Source: Bacteroidales bacterium (GTDB taxonomy: Bacteria > Bacteroidota > Bacteroidia > Bacteroidales > F082). Taken from it: a DNA stretch of 23,488 bases. The stretch lies in contig JAOZNY010000017.1 in NCBI GenBank assembly GCA_029933565.1, positions 1 through 23,488 of the forward strand. Direction: 5' to 3'. The notes beneath the pieces were generated by a model. The model worked only from the letters and a program-made list of their open reading frames with translations, searched no databases and was not told the DNA's origin. Shown here one piece after another: positions 15,655 to 23,015 of the stretch (the first letter of the stretch is position 1; every line of letters starts with the position of its first letter). The translations under genes and the position numbers were made by a program.

Positions 15655-16561
15655 TGTCAGTAAATTTTTTCAACTGGAAAACACTCTTATACAATTTATT
15701 GTTGACAACTACAAATTTGTCGATATTCAATTTGTTTAGTATTTCCCTGCCTGAACTATCATTATGCATATTCAAAAATATCTGTCGGTATTCATTAAAT
15801 TTCTGCTTCGACAATGATGATGGTGTAACAACTGGGGGAATCCCAAATTTTTCTGACTCCTCAATAATCTTTATATTTTTAACCTTTTCGGGTTGATGCT
15901 CCGACAAATAGTCAAATATCAAACCATGAACAGACGCCCCATCAATAATGCCGCGATTTACCATCTGTATCGAAATATCGTGACCGTAGGTATACACGGT
16001 TTTTAAAAAAAACTCGTTTTCATCACGTCCCAATTCTGCAAGTTTTTTTTCCGGATATAGTCTACCCGTATTCGACAAAGGATCCGTAAACGCAAAACTT
16101 TTGTTCTCAAAATCCTTAAAACTGTTTATCTGTCCATCTTTCCCTGCAATAAGGTAGGCATGATAATGTGTGTCGTTATTTATTTTGGGAGCAACCAAAA
16201 TTTTTATCTTTCTTTTCTTGTATTCATCCACAAAAGCCCCGGAACAAATAAATGCGAAATCAACCTCAGAATCCTCTAGCAGCATGTTCACCTCTTCGTA
16301 GGTTTTCTTTTGTTTTATAAAAATCGGATGTCCAACTTTTTGAGATATATATTTAATAAGATCGCCATAATAAATAAAAGTTTCTTTGGGCGAAGTCATC
16401 GATGCGATGGCAATATAAACCTCCTTTTTTGTATTGTTGTCAATATTTTGATCAGAATCTCTAGCTTTATCAAAATCCACTACAACTCTTTCATTATTTG
16501 AATTTGTACACGATAAAACAAATGTCAACCCTATTAGAACGACTAGTCTATTCAATTGCAT
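15638..16561 (-). CDS. PhnD-like periplasmic binding lipoprotein, likely sensory
   Basis: The 307-residue protein is a lipoprotein (FVLSC, lipid Cys18) with the fold signature of phosphate/phosphite/phosphonate-binding proteins: YIAIASMTSPKETFIYYGDLIKYISQKVG, then EVDFAFICSGAFVDEY, FAFTDPLSNTGRLYP and VNRGIIDGASVHG. No ABC permease or ATPase is encoded nearby; instead it is followed, with a 17-nt overlap, by a histidine kinase and an NtrC-type regulator. The same trio is known for arsenite sensing, AioX-AioS-AioR, where a cysteine of AioX binds the ligand. Here Cys106 is the only cysteine besides the lipid one and falls in the hinge-side ICSGAF loop. Ligand unknown; a thiophilic or oxyanion ligand is inference. 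Confidence 0.85.
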   Translation of the reverse strand: MQLNRLVVLIGLTFVLSCTNSNNERVVVDFDKARDSDQNIDNNTKKEVYIAIASMTSPKETFIYYGDLIKYISQKVGHPIFIKQKKTYEEVNMLLEDSEVDFAFICSGAFVDEYKKRKIKILVAPKINNDTHYHAYLIAGKDGQINSFKDFENKSFAFTDPLSNTGRLYPEKKLAELGRDENEFFLKTVYTYGHDISIQMVNRGIIDGASVHGLIFDYLSEHQPEKVKNIKIIEESEKFGIPPVVTPSSLSKQKFNEYRQIFLNMHNDSSGREILNKLNIDKFVVVNNKLYKSVFQLKKFTDNANKK

Positions 16562-16727
16562 AATAATTGCTTTAATTTTATGTAAAGAAAAGAAATATTT
16601 AAAAACACATCATCTATTTGTTGTTTTTTAACCACTTATTTGTACATTCATTCACAACAAAAACATACATCTTAACAAATGGATAAAGACATCAATGAGT
16701 TTAAAGACCTTAACAAGCATTAAATTA

Positions 16728-16764
16728 TTTGTCAGAATTCATATACTAATTCTTCTTACTTTTG
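16728..16764 (+). promoter_or_regulatory. Candidate vegetative promoter of the regulator-lptE-secG operon
   Basis: TACTTTTG (16757-16764) is an exact TAnnTTTG -7 box ending 24 nt before the ATG at 16789. A TTTG lies at 16728-16731, 25 nt upstream of the box, slightly more than the usual 17-23 nt. The 227-bp divergent gap 16562-16788 holds nothing else I can support. Confidence 0.45.
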
Positions 16765-16788
16765 CCTGTTAAACACTAATAATTACTA

Positions 16789-18024
16789 ATGGATATTCAA
16801 TCAATAAAACAAAGGTTCGGGATTATAGGTGGTTCGCCACTTTTAAACAGAGCCTTGGATATTGCAACTCAGGTAGCGACAACCGACTTAACAGTACTTA
16901 TTACAGGTGAAAGCGGAACTGGTAAAGAAGTTTTTCCTAAAATAATTCACCAGTTAAGTGGACGAAAACACGGAAATTATATAGCCGTGAACTGTGGTGC
17001 AATTCCTGAAGGCACTATCGATTCAGAATTATTTGGTCATGAGAAAGGATCTTTTACCGGTGCTCATGAAGCAAGAAAAGGTTATTTTGAAGTTGCCGAT
17101 GGAGGAACTATTTTTCTTGATGAAGTAGCTGAACTACCTACTTCAACGCAAGTTAGGCTTTTACGTGTTCTGGAAAGTGGTGAGTTCTTTAAGGTTGGTT
17201 CTTCAAAGGCAATAAAAACAGATGTTAGAGTTGTTGCAGCTTCCAATGTAAAAATTCCACAAGCAATTGAAAAAGGAAATTTTAGACAGGATTTATTTTA
17301 CAGATTGAATACAGTACCTATTTCAATTCCCGCATTGCGTGACCGAAAAGAAGACATACATTTGATATTCAGGAAGTTTGCTGCTGATTTTGCTGAAAAA
17401 TATAGAATGCCCACATTAAGACTTACCAATGATGCTATACAAGTACTTCAGAATTTTTATTGGCCTGGTAATATTCGTCAGTTGAAAAATGTAACGGAAC
17501 AAATTTCTATAATTGAAAAAGAAAAAGAAATTAATTCAATTGTTCTTAAGCAATACCTCCCTGATGGACCAAAATCAGATCTTCCGGTACTTTACAAAAA
17601 ACAAGAAGAAGAGCATTTCTCGGAAAGGGAACTACTTTATAAGGTTTTGTTCGACATGAAAAAGGACATGACAGAACTAAAGAAAATTGTTGTTGACTTA
17701 CTGGAGGACGGAAACGATACTTCAGCACTTGAGCAAACAAAAGCACTTTTGGTAAAAGACTTTTATGATGACCCTGTTGTTGCAGCACCAAAACCTGAGC
17801 CTGCCGAGCACAACTTCAACCTAAACAATGATAATTCAGAGAACTACGAAGGATTTCATGAATCTGAAGTTATTGAAGAATCACTTTCTCTTCAGGAGAA
17901 AGAGAAAGAAATGATTAGGAAAGCACTGGAAAAACACAATGGAAAACGGAAAAATGCTGCCGACGAACTTGGAATCTCGGAACGTACACTTTACCGCAAA
18001 ATAAAAGAATACAAAATACGATAG
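16789..18024 (+). CDS. Sigma-54-dependent activator lacking an N-terminal sensor domain
   Basis: The 411-residue protein begins almost directly with the AAA+ domain: Walker A GESGTGKE at 40-47, sigma-54 loop GSFTGA at 87-92 (Ser in place of the usual Ala), Walker B FLDE at 109-112, and the sensor region ending in FYWPGNIRQLKN. A charged, variable segment (about 265-365) follows, then a Fis-type helix-turn-helix at the C-terminus (KRKNAADELGISERTLYRKI). With no receiver, PAS or GAF domain, its activity must be controlled by another protein, by abundance or through the long insertion before the DNA-binding part. It is divergent from the sensory operon and heads an operon with lptE and probably secG, an order I recall as common in Bacteroidota. 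Target promoters unknown. Confidence 0.93.
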   Translation: MDIQSIKQRFGIIGGSPLLNRALDIATQVATTDLTVLITGESGTGKEVFPKIIHQLSGRKHGNYIAVNCGAIPEGTIDSELFGHEKGSFTGAHEARKGYFEVADGGTIFLDEVAELPTSTQVRLLRVLESGEFFKVGSSKAIKTDVRVVAASNVKIPQAIEKGNFRQDLFYRLNTVPISIPALRDRKEDIHLIFRKFAADFAEKYRMPTLRLTNDAIQVLQNFYWPGNIRQLKNVTEQISIIEKEKEINSIVLKQYLPDGPKSDLPVLYKKQEEEHFSERELLYKVLFDMKKDMTELKKIVVDLLEDGNDTSALEQTKALLVKDFYDDPVVAAPKPEPAEHNFNLNNDNSENYEGFHESEVIEESLSLQEKEKEMIRKALEKHNGKRKNAADELGISERTLYRKIKEYKIR

Positions 18025-18545
18025 TGAAAATACGAATCTCAAATATCCTCAAAATAAATTTTCTGTTATTTTTTTTCATAGCATTTAATAGTGGTTGTGG
18101 TGTGTATTCTTTTACAGGAGCATCTATTCCACCAAGTGCAAAAACTGTTTCAGTTCAGTATTTTCCTAATAAATCTCAATTGGTCGAACCCATATTAAGC
18201 CCTCTTTTTACAGATGCTTTAAGAGATATTTTTGTTTCGCAAACTGTTTTAGAAATGATTGACAGTGGTGGCGACCTAGCCCTTGAAGGTGAAATAGTAG
18301 GATACAAAACAACACCCGTAGCAATACAAGGTGACCAAACATCGGCACTTAATAGATTGACTATAAAAGTAAATGTTAGATTCTTTAATAAATATGAACC
18401 CGTTAAAGATTTTGAACAGGAATTTTCTCAGTTTCTTGATTACAGTAGTGAAAGAGACCTCAGCGAAGTAAAAGAAGAATTGATTACCCAAATTAACGAT
18501 ATGCTTGTTACTGATATTTTTAATAAGGCAGTAGTTAATTGGTAG
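18024..18545 (+). CDS. lptE: LptE-like LPS-assembly lipoprotein
   Basis: The 173-residue lipoprotein (lipid Cys25 in FNSGC) has the Bacteroidota LptE signature YSFTGASIPPSAKTVSVQYFPN followed by SPLFTDALRDIFVSQT. LptE plugs the LptD barrel and helps place lipopolysaccharide in the outer leaflet. The start is GTG at 18024, whose G is the last base of the preceding TAG stop (TAGTG), so translation is probably coupled to the sigma-54 activator gene. No ATG would preserve the signal peptide. Ends 122 bp before the next gene; a purine-rich repeat lies in that gap. Confidence 0.92.
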   Translation: MKIRISNILKINFLLFFFIAFNSGCGVYSFTGASIPPSAKTVSVQYFPNKSQLVEPILSPLFTDALRDIFVSQTVLEMIDSGGDLALEGEIVGYKTTPVAIQGDQTSALNRLTIKVNVRFFNKYEPVKDFEQEFSQFLDYSSERDLSEVKEELITQINDMLVTDIFNKAVVNW

Positions 18546-18549
18546 AGAG

Positions 18550-18602
18550 GAATCAGGATTCAAGAATCAAGAGCCAGGATGCAGGAACCAAGATTCAGGA
18601 TG
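18550..18602 (+). repeat. Purine-rich imperfect tandem repeat (AATCAGGA/CCAGGA type)
   Basis: Starting 5 bp after the lptE stop are imperfect tandem copies built from GAATCAGGATTCAAGAATCA, GAGCCAGGATGCAGGAACCA and AGATTCAGGATG, with almost no pyrimidine runs on this strand. The same word set recurs inside the next gene at 18956-19026. The rest of the gap to 18667 shows nothing else. Confidence 0.75.
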
Positions 18603-18667
18603 TATATTTAAAGAAGTAAGGGAAATTAAAATATAGATTAAAGGCAAAAGTTACAGAACACTAAACC

Positions 18668-19522
18668 ATGAATAAGGAGAAGTTTATTTCATTTATGCAG
18701 AATCCTGAGAACCTTGATAAGGCATCGATGGATGAACTTGCTTATTTGATAAAAGAATTTCCTTATTGCCAGTCGGCTCATATTCTACTTACTTTAAACC
18801 ATTTAAAAGAAGATAGTATTCTCTACGATTCAAGTTTGAAAACTACTGCTATTTATGCCAGCAACCGAAGAGTTCTTAAGAAACATATTGATGGTTTAAG
18901 TACAAATCAAAAAAGCGTGATACTTCACGATGAAGGGCTGAATGAACAAAAAACTGAGAACCAGGAATCAGGAATCAAGAGTCAGGAATCGGGAGACAAG
19001 AACCAGGAGTTAAAAGCCAAGAGAAAAGAGAAAAGAAACCTTGCCTCTAGGCAGGCAAGAAAGAAAAAAGAAAAACGGTATTCTGGTGAGACCACTGATC
19101 TAATTATTGAGGAAGAACCCGCTGACAAGAAAAAATCACATTCGCTGTCTGAGCTAAAGAAAATAGTAGAGAAACGAATACGGGAAATTGAAAGAGAAAA
19201 AAAAGAGAATTCAGGAAAAGTTTCAGAAACTAAAGTTGCAACAACTACCAGCAGCGACTTAATCGATAAATTCATCAAAGACCAACCAGTTATTTCACGT
19301 AATAAGGTTGATTTTTTTAATGCCAAGAAGGAAGCCGCAAGCAGTATTGTTGATCAGGAAAATATTGTTAGTGAAACACTTGCAGATATTTATATTGATC
19401 AAGGATATTCTGAAAAAGCCAAAAATATTTATCAGAAATTAAGTTTGAAATATCCAGAAAAAAGTATTTACTTTGCAGCCCTTATAAAAAAGGCTAAAAA
19501 AGACAATAATAATAAAAAATAA
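18668..19522 (+). CDS. Charged protein with C-terminal tetratrico-like helices, unknown function
   Basis: I do not know a function for this 284-residue protein. The N-terminal part (1-85) is a conserved-looking helical region (FISFMQNPENLDKASMDELA, FPYCQSAHILLTLNHLK). The middle (about 90-220) is very rich in Lys and Glu and looks disordered. The C-terminus (about 235-284) has a helical pair, SETLADIYIDQGYSEKAKNIYQKLSLKYPEKS, resembling a single tetratricopeptide repeat. No signal peptide, so probably cytoplasmic. Its position between lptE and secG matches the position of an uncharacterised protein I recall in other Bacteroidota. Residues 97-118 are encoded by a repeat also found in the upstream gap, so this part may be a later insertion. 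Confidence 0.8.
   Translation: MNKEKFISFMQNPENLDKASMDELAYLIKEFPYCQSAHILLTLNHLKEDSILYDSSLKTTAIYASNRRVLKKHIDGLSTNQKSVILHDEGLNEQKTENQESGIKSQESGDKNQELKAKRKEKRNLASRQARKKKEKRYSGETTDLIIEEEPADKKKSHSLSELKKIVEKRIREIEREKKENSGKVSETKVATTTSSDLIDKFIKDQPVISRNKVDFFNAKKEAASSIVDQENIVSETLADIYIDQGYSEKAKNIYQKLSLKYPEKSIYFAALIKKAKKDNNNKK
18956..19026 (+). repeat. Copy of the purine-rich repeat inside a coding sequence
   Basis: GAGAACCAGGAATCAGGAAT, CAAGAGTCAGGAATCGGGAG and ACAAGAACCAGGAG form imperfect tandem units, closely like the element at 18550-18602. They are read in frame as ENQESGIKSQESGDKNQELK (residues 97-116) in the Lys/Glu-rich middle of the protein. The unit length is close to 21 nt, which would keep the frame. 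Confidence 0.7.
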
Positions 19523-19527
19523 TTAAA

Positions 19528-19866
19528 ATGTATATTTTTGTTTCAATACTAATTTTGTTGGTAAGCGGGTTGTTGGGATTGATAGTTTTGGTCCAAAACC
19601 CAAAAGGTGGCGGACTTGCTGCAAACTTTGCAGGTAGTGGTTCACAATTTATGGGCGTTAGGCAAACTGCCGATTTTCTTGAAAAAGCATCATGGGGTCT
19701 TGCTATTGCTTTATTGGTTCTAAGTTTAACTGCTTCAATGATAATTCCAAGACATGTTTCAGAATTTGGAGCTCAGGATACTGAACTAAGAGAACAAATT
19801 GAGCAATCATCTCAAGGAGCACCAATAGACTTCCAAACACCTCCTCCACGAGAAGACGGAGAGTAA
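19528..19866 (+). CDS. secG: Preprotein translocase subunit SecG
   Basis: SecG assists SecYE in protein export across the inner membrane. The 112-residue product has the expected two membrane helices (about 2-22 and 55-73). The conserved loop between them holds QNPKGGGLAANFAGSGSQFMGVRQTADFLEKA. A charged, Pro-rich tail follows (ending PPPREDGE). It starts 5 bp after the preceding gene, so it belongs to the same transcript, which ends at the strong terminator 23 bp downstream. Confidence 0.96.
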   Translation: MYIFVSILILLVSGLLGLIVLVQNPKGGGLAANFAGSGSQFMGVRQTADFLEKASWGLAIALLVLSLTASMIIPRHVSEFGAQDTELREQIEQSSQGAPIDFQTPPPREDGE

Positions 19867-19889
19867 AAATATATCTTTTTAAAGATCTT

Positions 19890-19929
19890 AAAAATGTCAG
19901 ATTGTCACTACAGTCTGACATTTTTTTTT
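19890..19929 (+). terminator. Intrinsic terminator after secG
   Basis: A 16-bp stem (19890-19905 with 19910-19925, one wobble) closes a CACT tetraloop and runs into nine T (19921-19929). It separates the lptE-secG operon from groES-groEL, which therefore needs a promoter in 19930-20002; I could not identify one with confidence. Confidence 0.93.
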
Positions 19930-20002
19930 GAAATAGGATTTGGCATAAAATATGACATAGCCTTCGCATTGATACATAAACAATAGATAAAAAATAATTG
20001 AT

Positions 20003-20278
20003 ATGAGTAAATTAAATATCAAACCATTGGGAGACAGAGTTGTTATTAAACCTTCTCCTGCTGTACAAGAAACCGCCTCTGGAATTATCATTCCTGATTC
20101 GGCAAAAGAAAAGCCGCAACAAGGAGAAGTTGTAGCAGTACCTGTTGAAAAGGATAGCCCTGTTACTGTTAAAGAAGGAGATATTGTTCTTTACGGAAAA
20201 TTTGCAGGAACAGAAATCAACCTTGAAGGTGAAGACTATTTAATTATGAGCCAGGATGATATTTTGGCTGTTATTTAA
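20003..20278 (+). CDS. groES: Co-chaperonin GroES (10 kDa)
   Basis: GroES is the heptameric lid that closes the GroEL folding chamber. The 91-residue protein starts with IKPLGDRVVIKP, contains the mobile loop (about 16-33, ETASGIIIPDSAKEKP), the roof motif around residues 45-55 and the C-terminal LIMSQDDILAVI. Normal length for the phylum. It is followed after 42 bp by groEL. No CIRCE element is present upstream, so control by HrcA is not supported here. Confidence 0.98.
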   Translation: MSKLNIKPLGDRVVIKPSPAVQETASGIIIPDSAKEKPQQGEVVAVPVEKDSPVTVKEGDIVLYGKFAGTEINLEGEDYLIMSQDDILAVI

Positions 20279-20320
20279 TTATTCGAAATAATTTAAAAAC
20301 TAAATAAAAAAAATAAAAAG

Positions 20321-21961
20321 ATGGCAAAAGATATTTTATTTGACCACGAAGCAAGAGAAGGTATTAAAAAAGGAGTAGATGCATTAGCCAATGCAGTAAA
20401 AGTTACCCTTGGACCTAAAGGAAGAAACGTAATTATTGAAAAATCGTTTGGCGCACCACAAGTTACCAAAGATGGTGTTACAGTAGCTAAGGAGATTGAT
20501 CTTGAAAATAAGGTTGAGAACATGGGTGCACAAATGGTAAAGGAAGTTGCATCAAAAACTAACGATCTTGCCGGCGACGGAACAACTACAGCTACAATTC
20601 TTGCACAATCAATTTACACTACTGGTTTAAAAAATGTTACCGCAGGTGCTAATCCAATGGACTTGAAACGTGGAATTGATAAAGCAGTTGTACATGTTGT
20701 TGAAAGTCTTAGATCACAAACAAAACAAGTTGGCAACAACAACGAGATGATTGAGCAGGTTGCTTCAATTTCAGCCAACAACGACCATGCTATTGGTGGC
20801 CTTATTGCCCAAGCTATGGCCAAAGTTACCAAAGAAGGTGTTATTACTGTTGAAGAAGCTAAAGGAATTGATACTTACGTTGACGTAGTTGAAGGAATGC
20901 AATTCGACCGTGGATACATTTCACCTTACTTTGTTACCGATACTGAGAAAATGGAAACTGTATACGAAAACCCCTACATTCTTATTTATGATAAGAAGGT
21001 TTCTGTAATGAAAGACTTACTTCCAATACTTGAAAAAACAGCACAAACTGGTCGCGCATTAATTATTATTTCTGAAGATGTTGAATCAGAAGCGCTTGCT
21101 ACACTTGTTGTAAACCGCTTACGTGGCTCATTAAAGGTTGCCGCCGTTAAAGCCCCTGGCTTTGGTGATCGTAGAAAAGAAATGCTTGAAGACATTGCCA
21201 TACTAACAGGTGGTGTAGTAATTTCAGAAGAAAAAGGTTACAAACTTGAAGACACCAGTCTTGAGATGCTTGGTGAAGCAGAAAAAGTTACTATCGACAA
21301 GGAGAATACTACTATCGTTAGTGGCAAAGGTGAAAAAGACAATATCGCTTCCCGCGTTAAGCAAATTAAAGCACAAATTGAAACTACCACATCTGACTAC
21401 GACAAAGAGAAATTACAGGAGCGTCTTGCTAAGCTTGCAGGTGGTGTTGCAGTAATTTATGTAGGTGCAGCTAGTGAAGTTGAAATGAAAGAAAAGAAAG
21501 ACCGTTTTGACGATGCTTTGGCTGCTACTCACGCTGCCATCGAAGAAGGCATTATCCCTGGTGGTGGTGTTTCATTTATCCGTGCTGCTCAAAAACTTGA
21601 TAAACTAAAAGTTGAAAACGAAGACCAGGAAACTGGTATTGCAATTATTAAAAGGGCACTTGAAGAGCCATTGCGCATAATTGTTGAAAATGCAGGCATG
21701 GAAGGTTCTGTAGTTGTAAACAAGGTAAAAGAAGGAAAGAATGCATTTGGTTTTAATGCAGCCACCGAGATTTACGAAGACCTTTTCAAAGCAGGTGTTA
21801 TCGACCCAACAAAGGTTGCCCGTGTTGCACTCGAAAATGCAGCCTCAATTTCAGGAATGCTGTTAACTACCGAATGTGTGCTAACAGAGCATGTTGACGA
21901 AAATGCTGCACCAATGCCAGCAATGCCTCCAATGGGCGGCGGAATGCCAGGTATGATGTAA
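20321..21961 (+). CDS. groEL: Chaperonin GroEL (60 kDa)
   Basis: GroEL is the tetradecameric folding chamber used with GroES and ATP. The 546-residue protein is full length, with the ATP site GDGTTT at 85-90 (Asp86), the signature segment AAVEMKEKKDR-like EVEMKEKKDRFDDALAATHA, IPGGGVSFIRA in the C-terminal equatorial domain and a Gly/Met-rich tail (MPPMGGGMPGMM). It is co-transcribed with groES. A strong terminator begins 23 bp after its stop. Confidence 0.99.
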   Translation: MAKDILFDHEAREGIKKGVDALANAVKVTLGPKGRNVIIEKSFGAPQVTKDGVTVAKEIDLENKVENMGAQMVKEVASKTNDLAGDGTTTATILAQSIYTTGLKNVTAGANPMDLKRGIDKAVVHVVESLRSQTKQVGNNNEMIEQVASISANNDHAIGGLIAQAMAKVTKEGVITVEEAKGIDTYVDVVEGMQFDRGYISPYFVTDTEKMETVYENPYILIYDKKVSVMKDLLPILEKTAQTGRALIIISEDVESEALATLVVNRLRGSLKVAAVKAPGFGDRRKEMLEDIAILTGGVVISEEKGYKLEDTSLEMLGEAEKVTIDKENTTIVSGKGEKDNIASRVKQIKAQIETTTSDYDKEKLQERLAKLAGGVAVIYVGAASEVEMKEKKDRFDDALAATHAAIEEGIIPGGGVSFIRAAQKLDKLKVENEDQETGIAIIKRALEEPLRIIVENAGMEGSVVVNKVKEGKNAFGFNAATEIYEDLFKAGVIDPTKVARVALENAASISGMLLTTECVLTEHVDENAAPMPAMPPMGGGMPGMM

Positions 21962-21983
21962 GAATAAAAACATCTAAATATAT

Positions 21984-22020
21984 AAAAGGTCATTTGCAAT
22001 TGCAGATGGCCTTTTTTGTT
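21984..22020 (+). terminator. Intrinsic terminator after groEL
   Basis: Bases 21984-21999 pair with 22000-22015 over 16 positions, including two wobbles, so the innermost few bases must form the loop. The right arm ends in a T-run (22012-22017). It closes the groES-groEL operon. Confidence 0.9.
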
Positions 22021-22044
22021 TGCCCCCACTAGGCTATTCCACTG

Positions 22045-22219
22045 GGCTAAGTTTGTAACTTAGCCTTCAATTTAAAATCCCTGAACTTGAGTCCCCGGAC
22101 TAAAGTCCGCGGCAACTCATCTAGGACAACTCATTACAAATTCTTTCTACCCTCTCTCCCACTAAGCAAAGTTTGTAACTTGGCCTTCAACACCTCTGAG
22201 CTAAGTTTGTAACTTAGCC
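22045..22219. repeat. Three copies of a 21-nt palindrome, GGCTAAGTT-TGT-AACTTAGCC type
   Basis: The first copy (22045-22065) is a perfect palindrome with 9-bp arms GGCTAAGTT and AACTTAGCC around TGT. A degenerate copy lies at 22165-22185 (AGCAAAGTT, TGT, AACTTGGCC) and a near-perfect one at 22199-22219 (AGCTAAGTT, TGT, AACTTAGCC). The first two are followed by TTCAA, and short C/T-rich, CACT-like sequence precedes them, so a larger unit is repeated. They fill the 299-bp gap between groEL and the phosphodiesterase gene; no gene is visible there. Confidence 0.82.
22093..22112. repeat. Second palindrome family, CGGACT-AA-AGTCCG
   Basis: CGGACT and AGTCCG are perfect 6-bp arms around AA, extended outward after one C-C mismatch by CC/GG, giving a 20-nt element. 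It lies between copies of the other palindrome. Elements with a GGACTAAAGTCC core are, as I recall, widespread in Bacteroidota intergenic DNA. Confidence 0.7.
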
Positions 22220-22260
22220 CACAATTCAAAACTTATATATTTTCGCTAATTAAAAATAGA

Positions 22261-22932
22261 ATGCTAATAATTGGACATAGAGGTGCGGCAGGGCATGAGC
22301 CTGAGAACACAATTCAATCTTTTAATAAAGCAATTGAACTAGGTGCTAAAATGATTGAATTTGATGTACAATTGTGCAAATCGGGAGAAGTAGTTGTAAT
22401 CCATGATTTCACTCTGGAAAGGACTACAAACGGCACAGGATTAGTTATAGAAACATTACTCACAGAAGTAAAAAAACTTGATGCTGGGAAGGGGCAGCAA
22501 ATACCAACTTTAGACGAAGTACTGGATACTATTGACAAGAAGACTGTTGTCAATATCGAACTTAAGGGAAAGGCAATTGCACAGCCAGCAGCAAAAATAA
22601 TTAGTAATTTTATTGAAAATAATAACTGGCAAACATATGATTTTTTGATTTCATCTTTCAATCATGATGAATTGTTTGCATTTAAAAAACTTATGCCAGA
22701 GATCAGGATTGGAGTTTTATACGAAGATATTCCTAATAATTTTAATGAAACGGCTTCGGCTTTAAATGCCTATTCCATAAATGCTGATTTCAATTCTTTT
22801 AACAAGAAAATTGTTACCCAGATCCATTCAATGGGCTATAAAGTTTATGCTTATACAGTTAATACTAAAGAAGATAGGTTAAAAATGAAAAAGATAGGGC
22901 TTGACGGAATTTTTACAGATTTCCCTGATTAA
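22261..22932 (+). CDS. Glycerophosphodiester phosphodiesterase (UgpQ/GDPD family)
   Basis: This enzyme hydrolyses glycerophosphodiesters (from phospholipid turnover) to sn-glycerol 3-phosphate and an alcohol. The 223-residue protein shows the TIM-barrel GDPD motifs: His6-Arg7 in IGHRGAAG, Glu15-Asn16 in PENT, metal ligands Glu33 and Asp35 in MIEFDVQL, and His48 in VIHDFTLERTTNG. NIELKG and the C-terminal YAYTVNTKEDRLKMKKIGLDGIFTDFPD also fit. There is no signal peptide, so it should be cytoplasmic. It stands alone after a repeat-rich gap and converges on the transporter gene. Confidence 0.94.
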   Translation: MLIIGHRGAAGHEPENTIQSFNKAIELGAKMIEFDVQLCKSGEVVVIHDFTLERTTNGTGLVIETLLTEVKKLDAGKGQQIPTLDEVLDTIDKKTVVNIELKGKAIAQPAAKIISNFIENNNWQTYDFLISSFNHDELFAFKKLMPEIRIGVLYEDIPNNFNETASALNAYSINADFNSFNKKIVTQIHSMGYKVYAYTVNTKEDRLKMKKIGLDGIFTDFPD

Positions 22933-22939
22933 TGATACG

Positions 22940-23007
22940 CTGATTCTTATGATTTAAACTGATAAAAAAGAATCATAACAAATCAGTCCAATCAGTTAAA
23001 TCAGTGT
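22940..23007. repeat. Hairpin plus tandem AATCAGTnn repeat between convergent genes
   Basis: An imperfect inverted repeat pairs CTGATTCTTATGATT (22940-22954) with AATCATAACAAATCAG (22971-22986). It merges into three tandem 9-mers, AATCAGTCC, AATCAGTTA and AATCAGTGT (22981-23007). The element occupies nearly all of the 83-bp gap between the convergent phosphodiesterase and transporter genes and could serve as a bidirectional transcript end, though no T-run is seen on the plus strand. Confidence 0.7.
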
Positions 23008-23015
23008 ACTATCCC

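Noticed and set aside
15638..16561. Phosphonate transport operon
   Set aside because: No permease, ATPase or C-P lyase gene is adjacent; the overlapping partners are a kinase and a regulator.
19930..20002. CIRCE or heat-shock operator before groES
   Set aside because: No TTAGCACTC-N9-GAGTGCTAA or near match; a weak TTTG and a TAGCCTTCG do not fit the -33/-7 spacing.
22045..22219. Possible small CRISPR array
   Set aside because: Only three 21-nt units, one degenerate, with unequal spacing (99 and 13 nt) and no cas genes; palindromic extragenic repeats explain it better.
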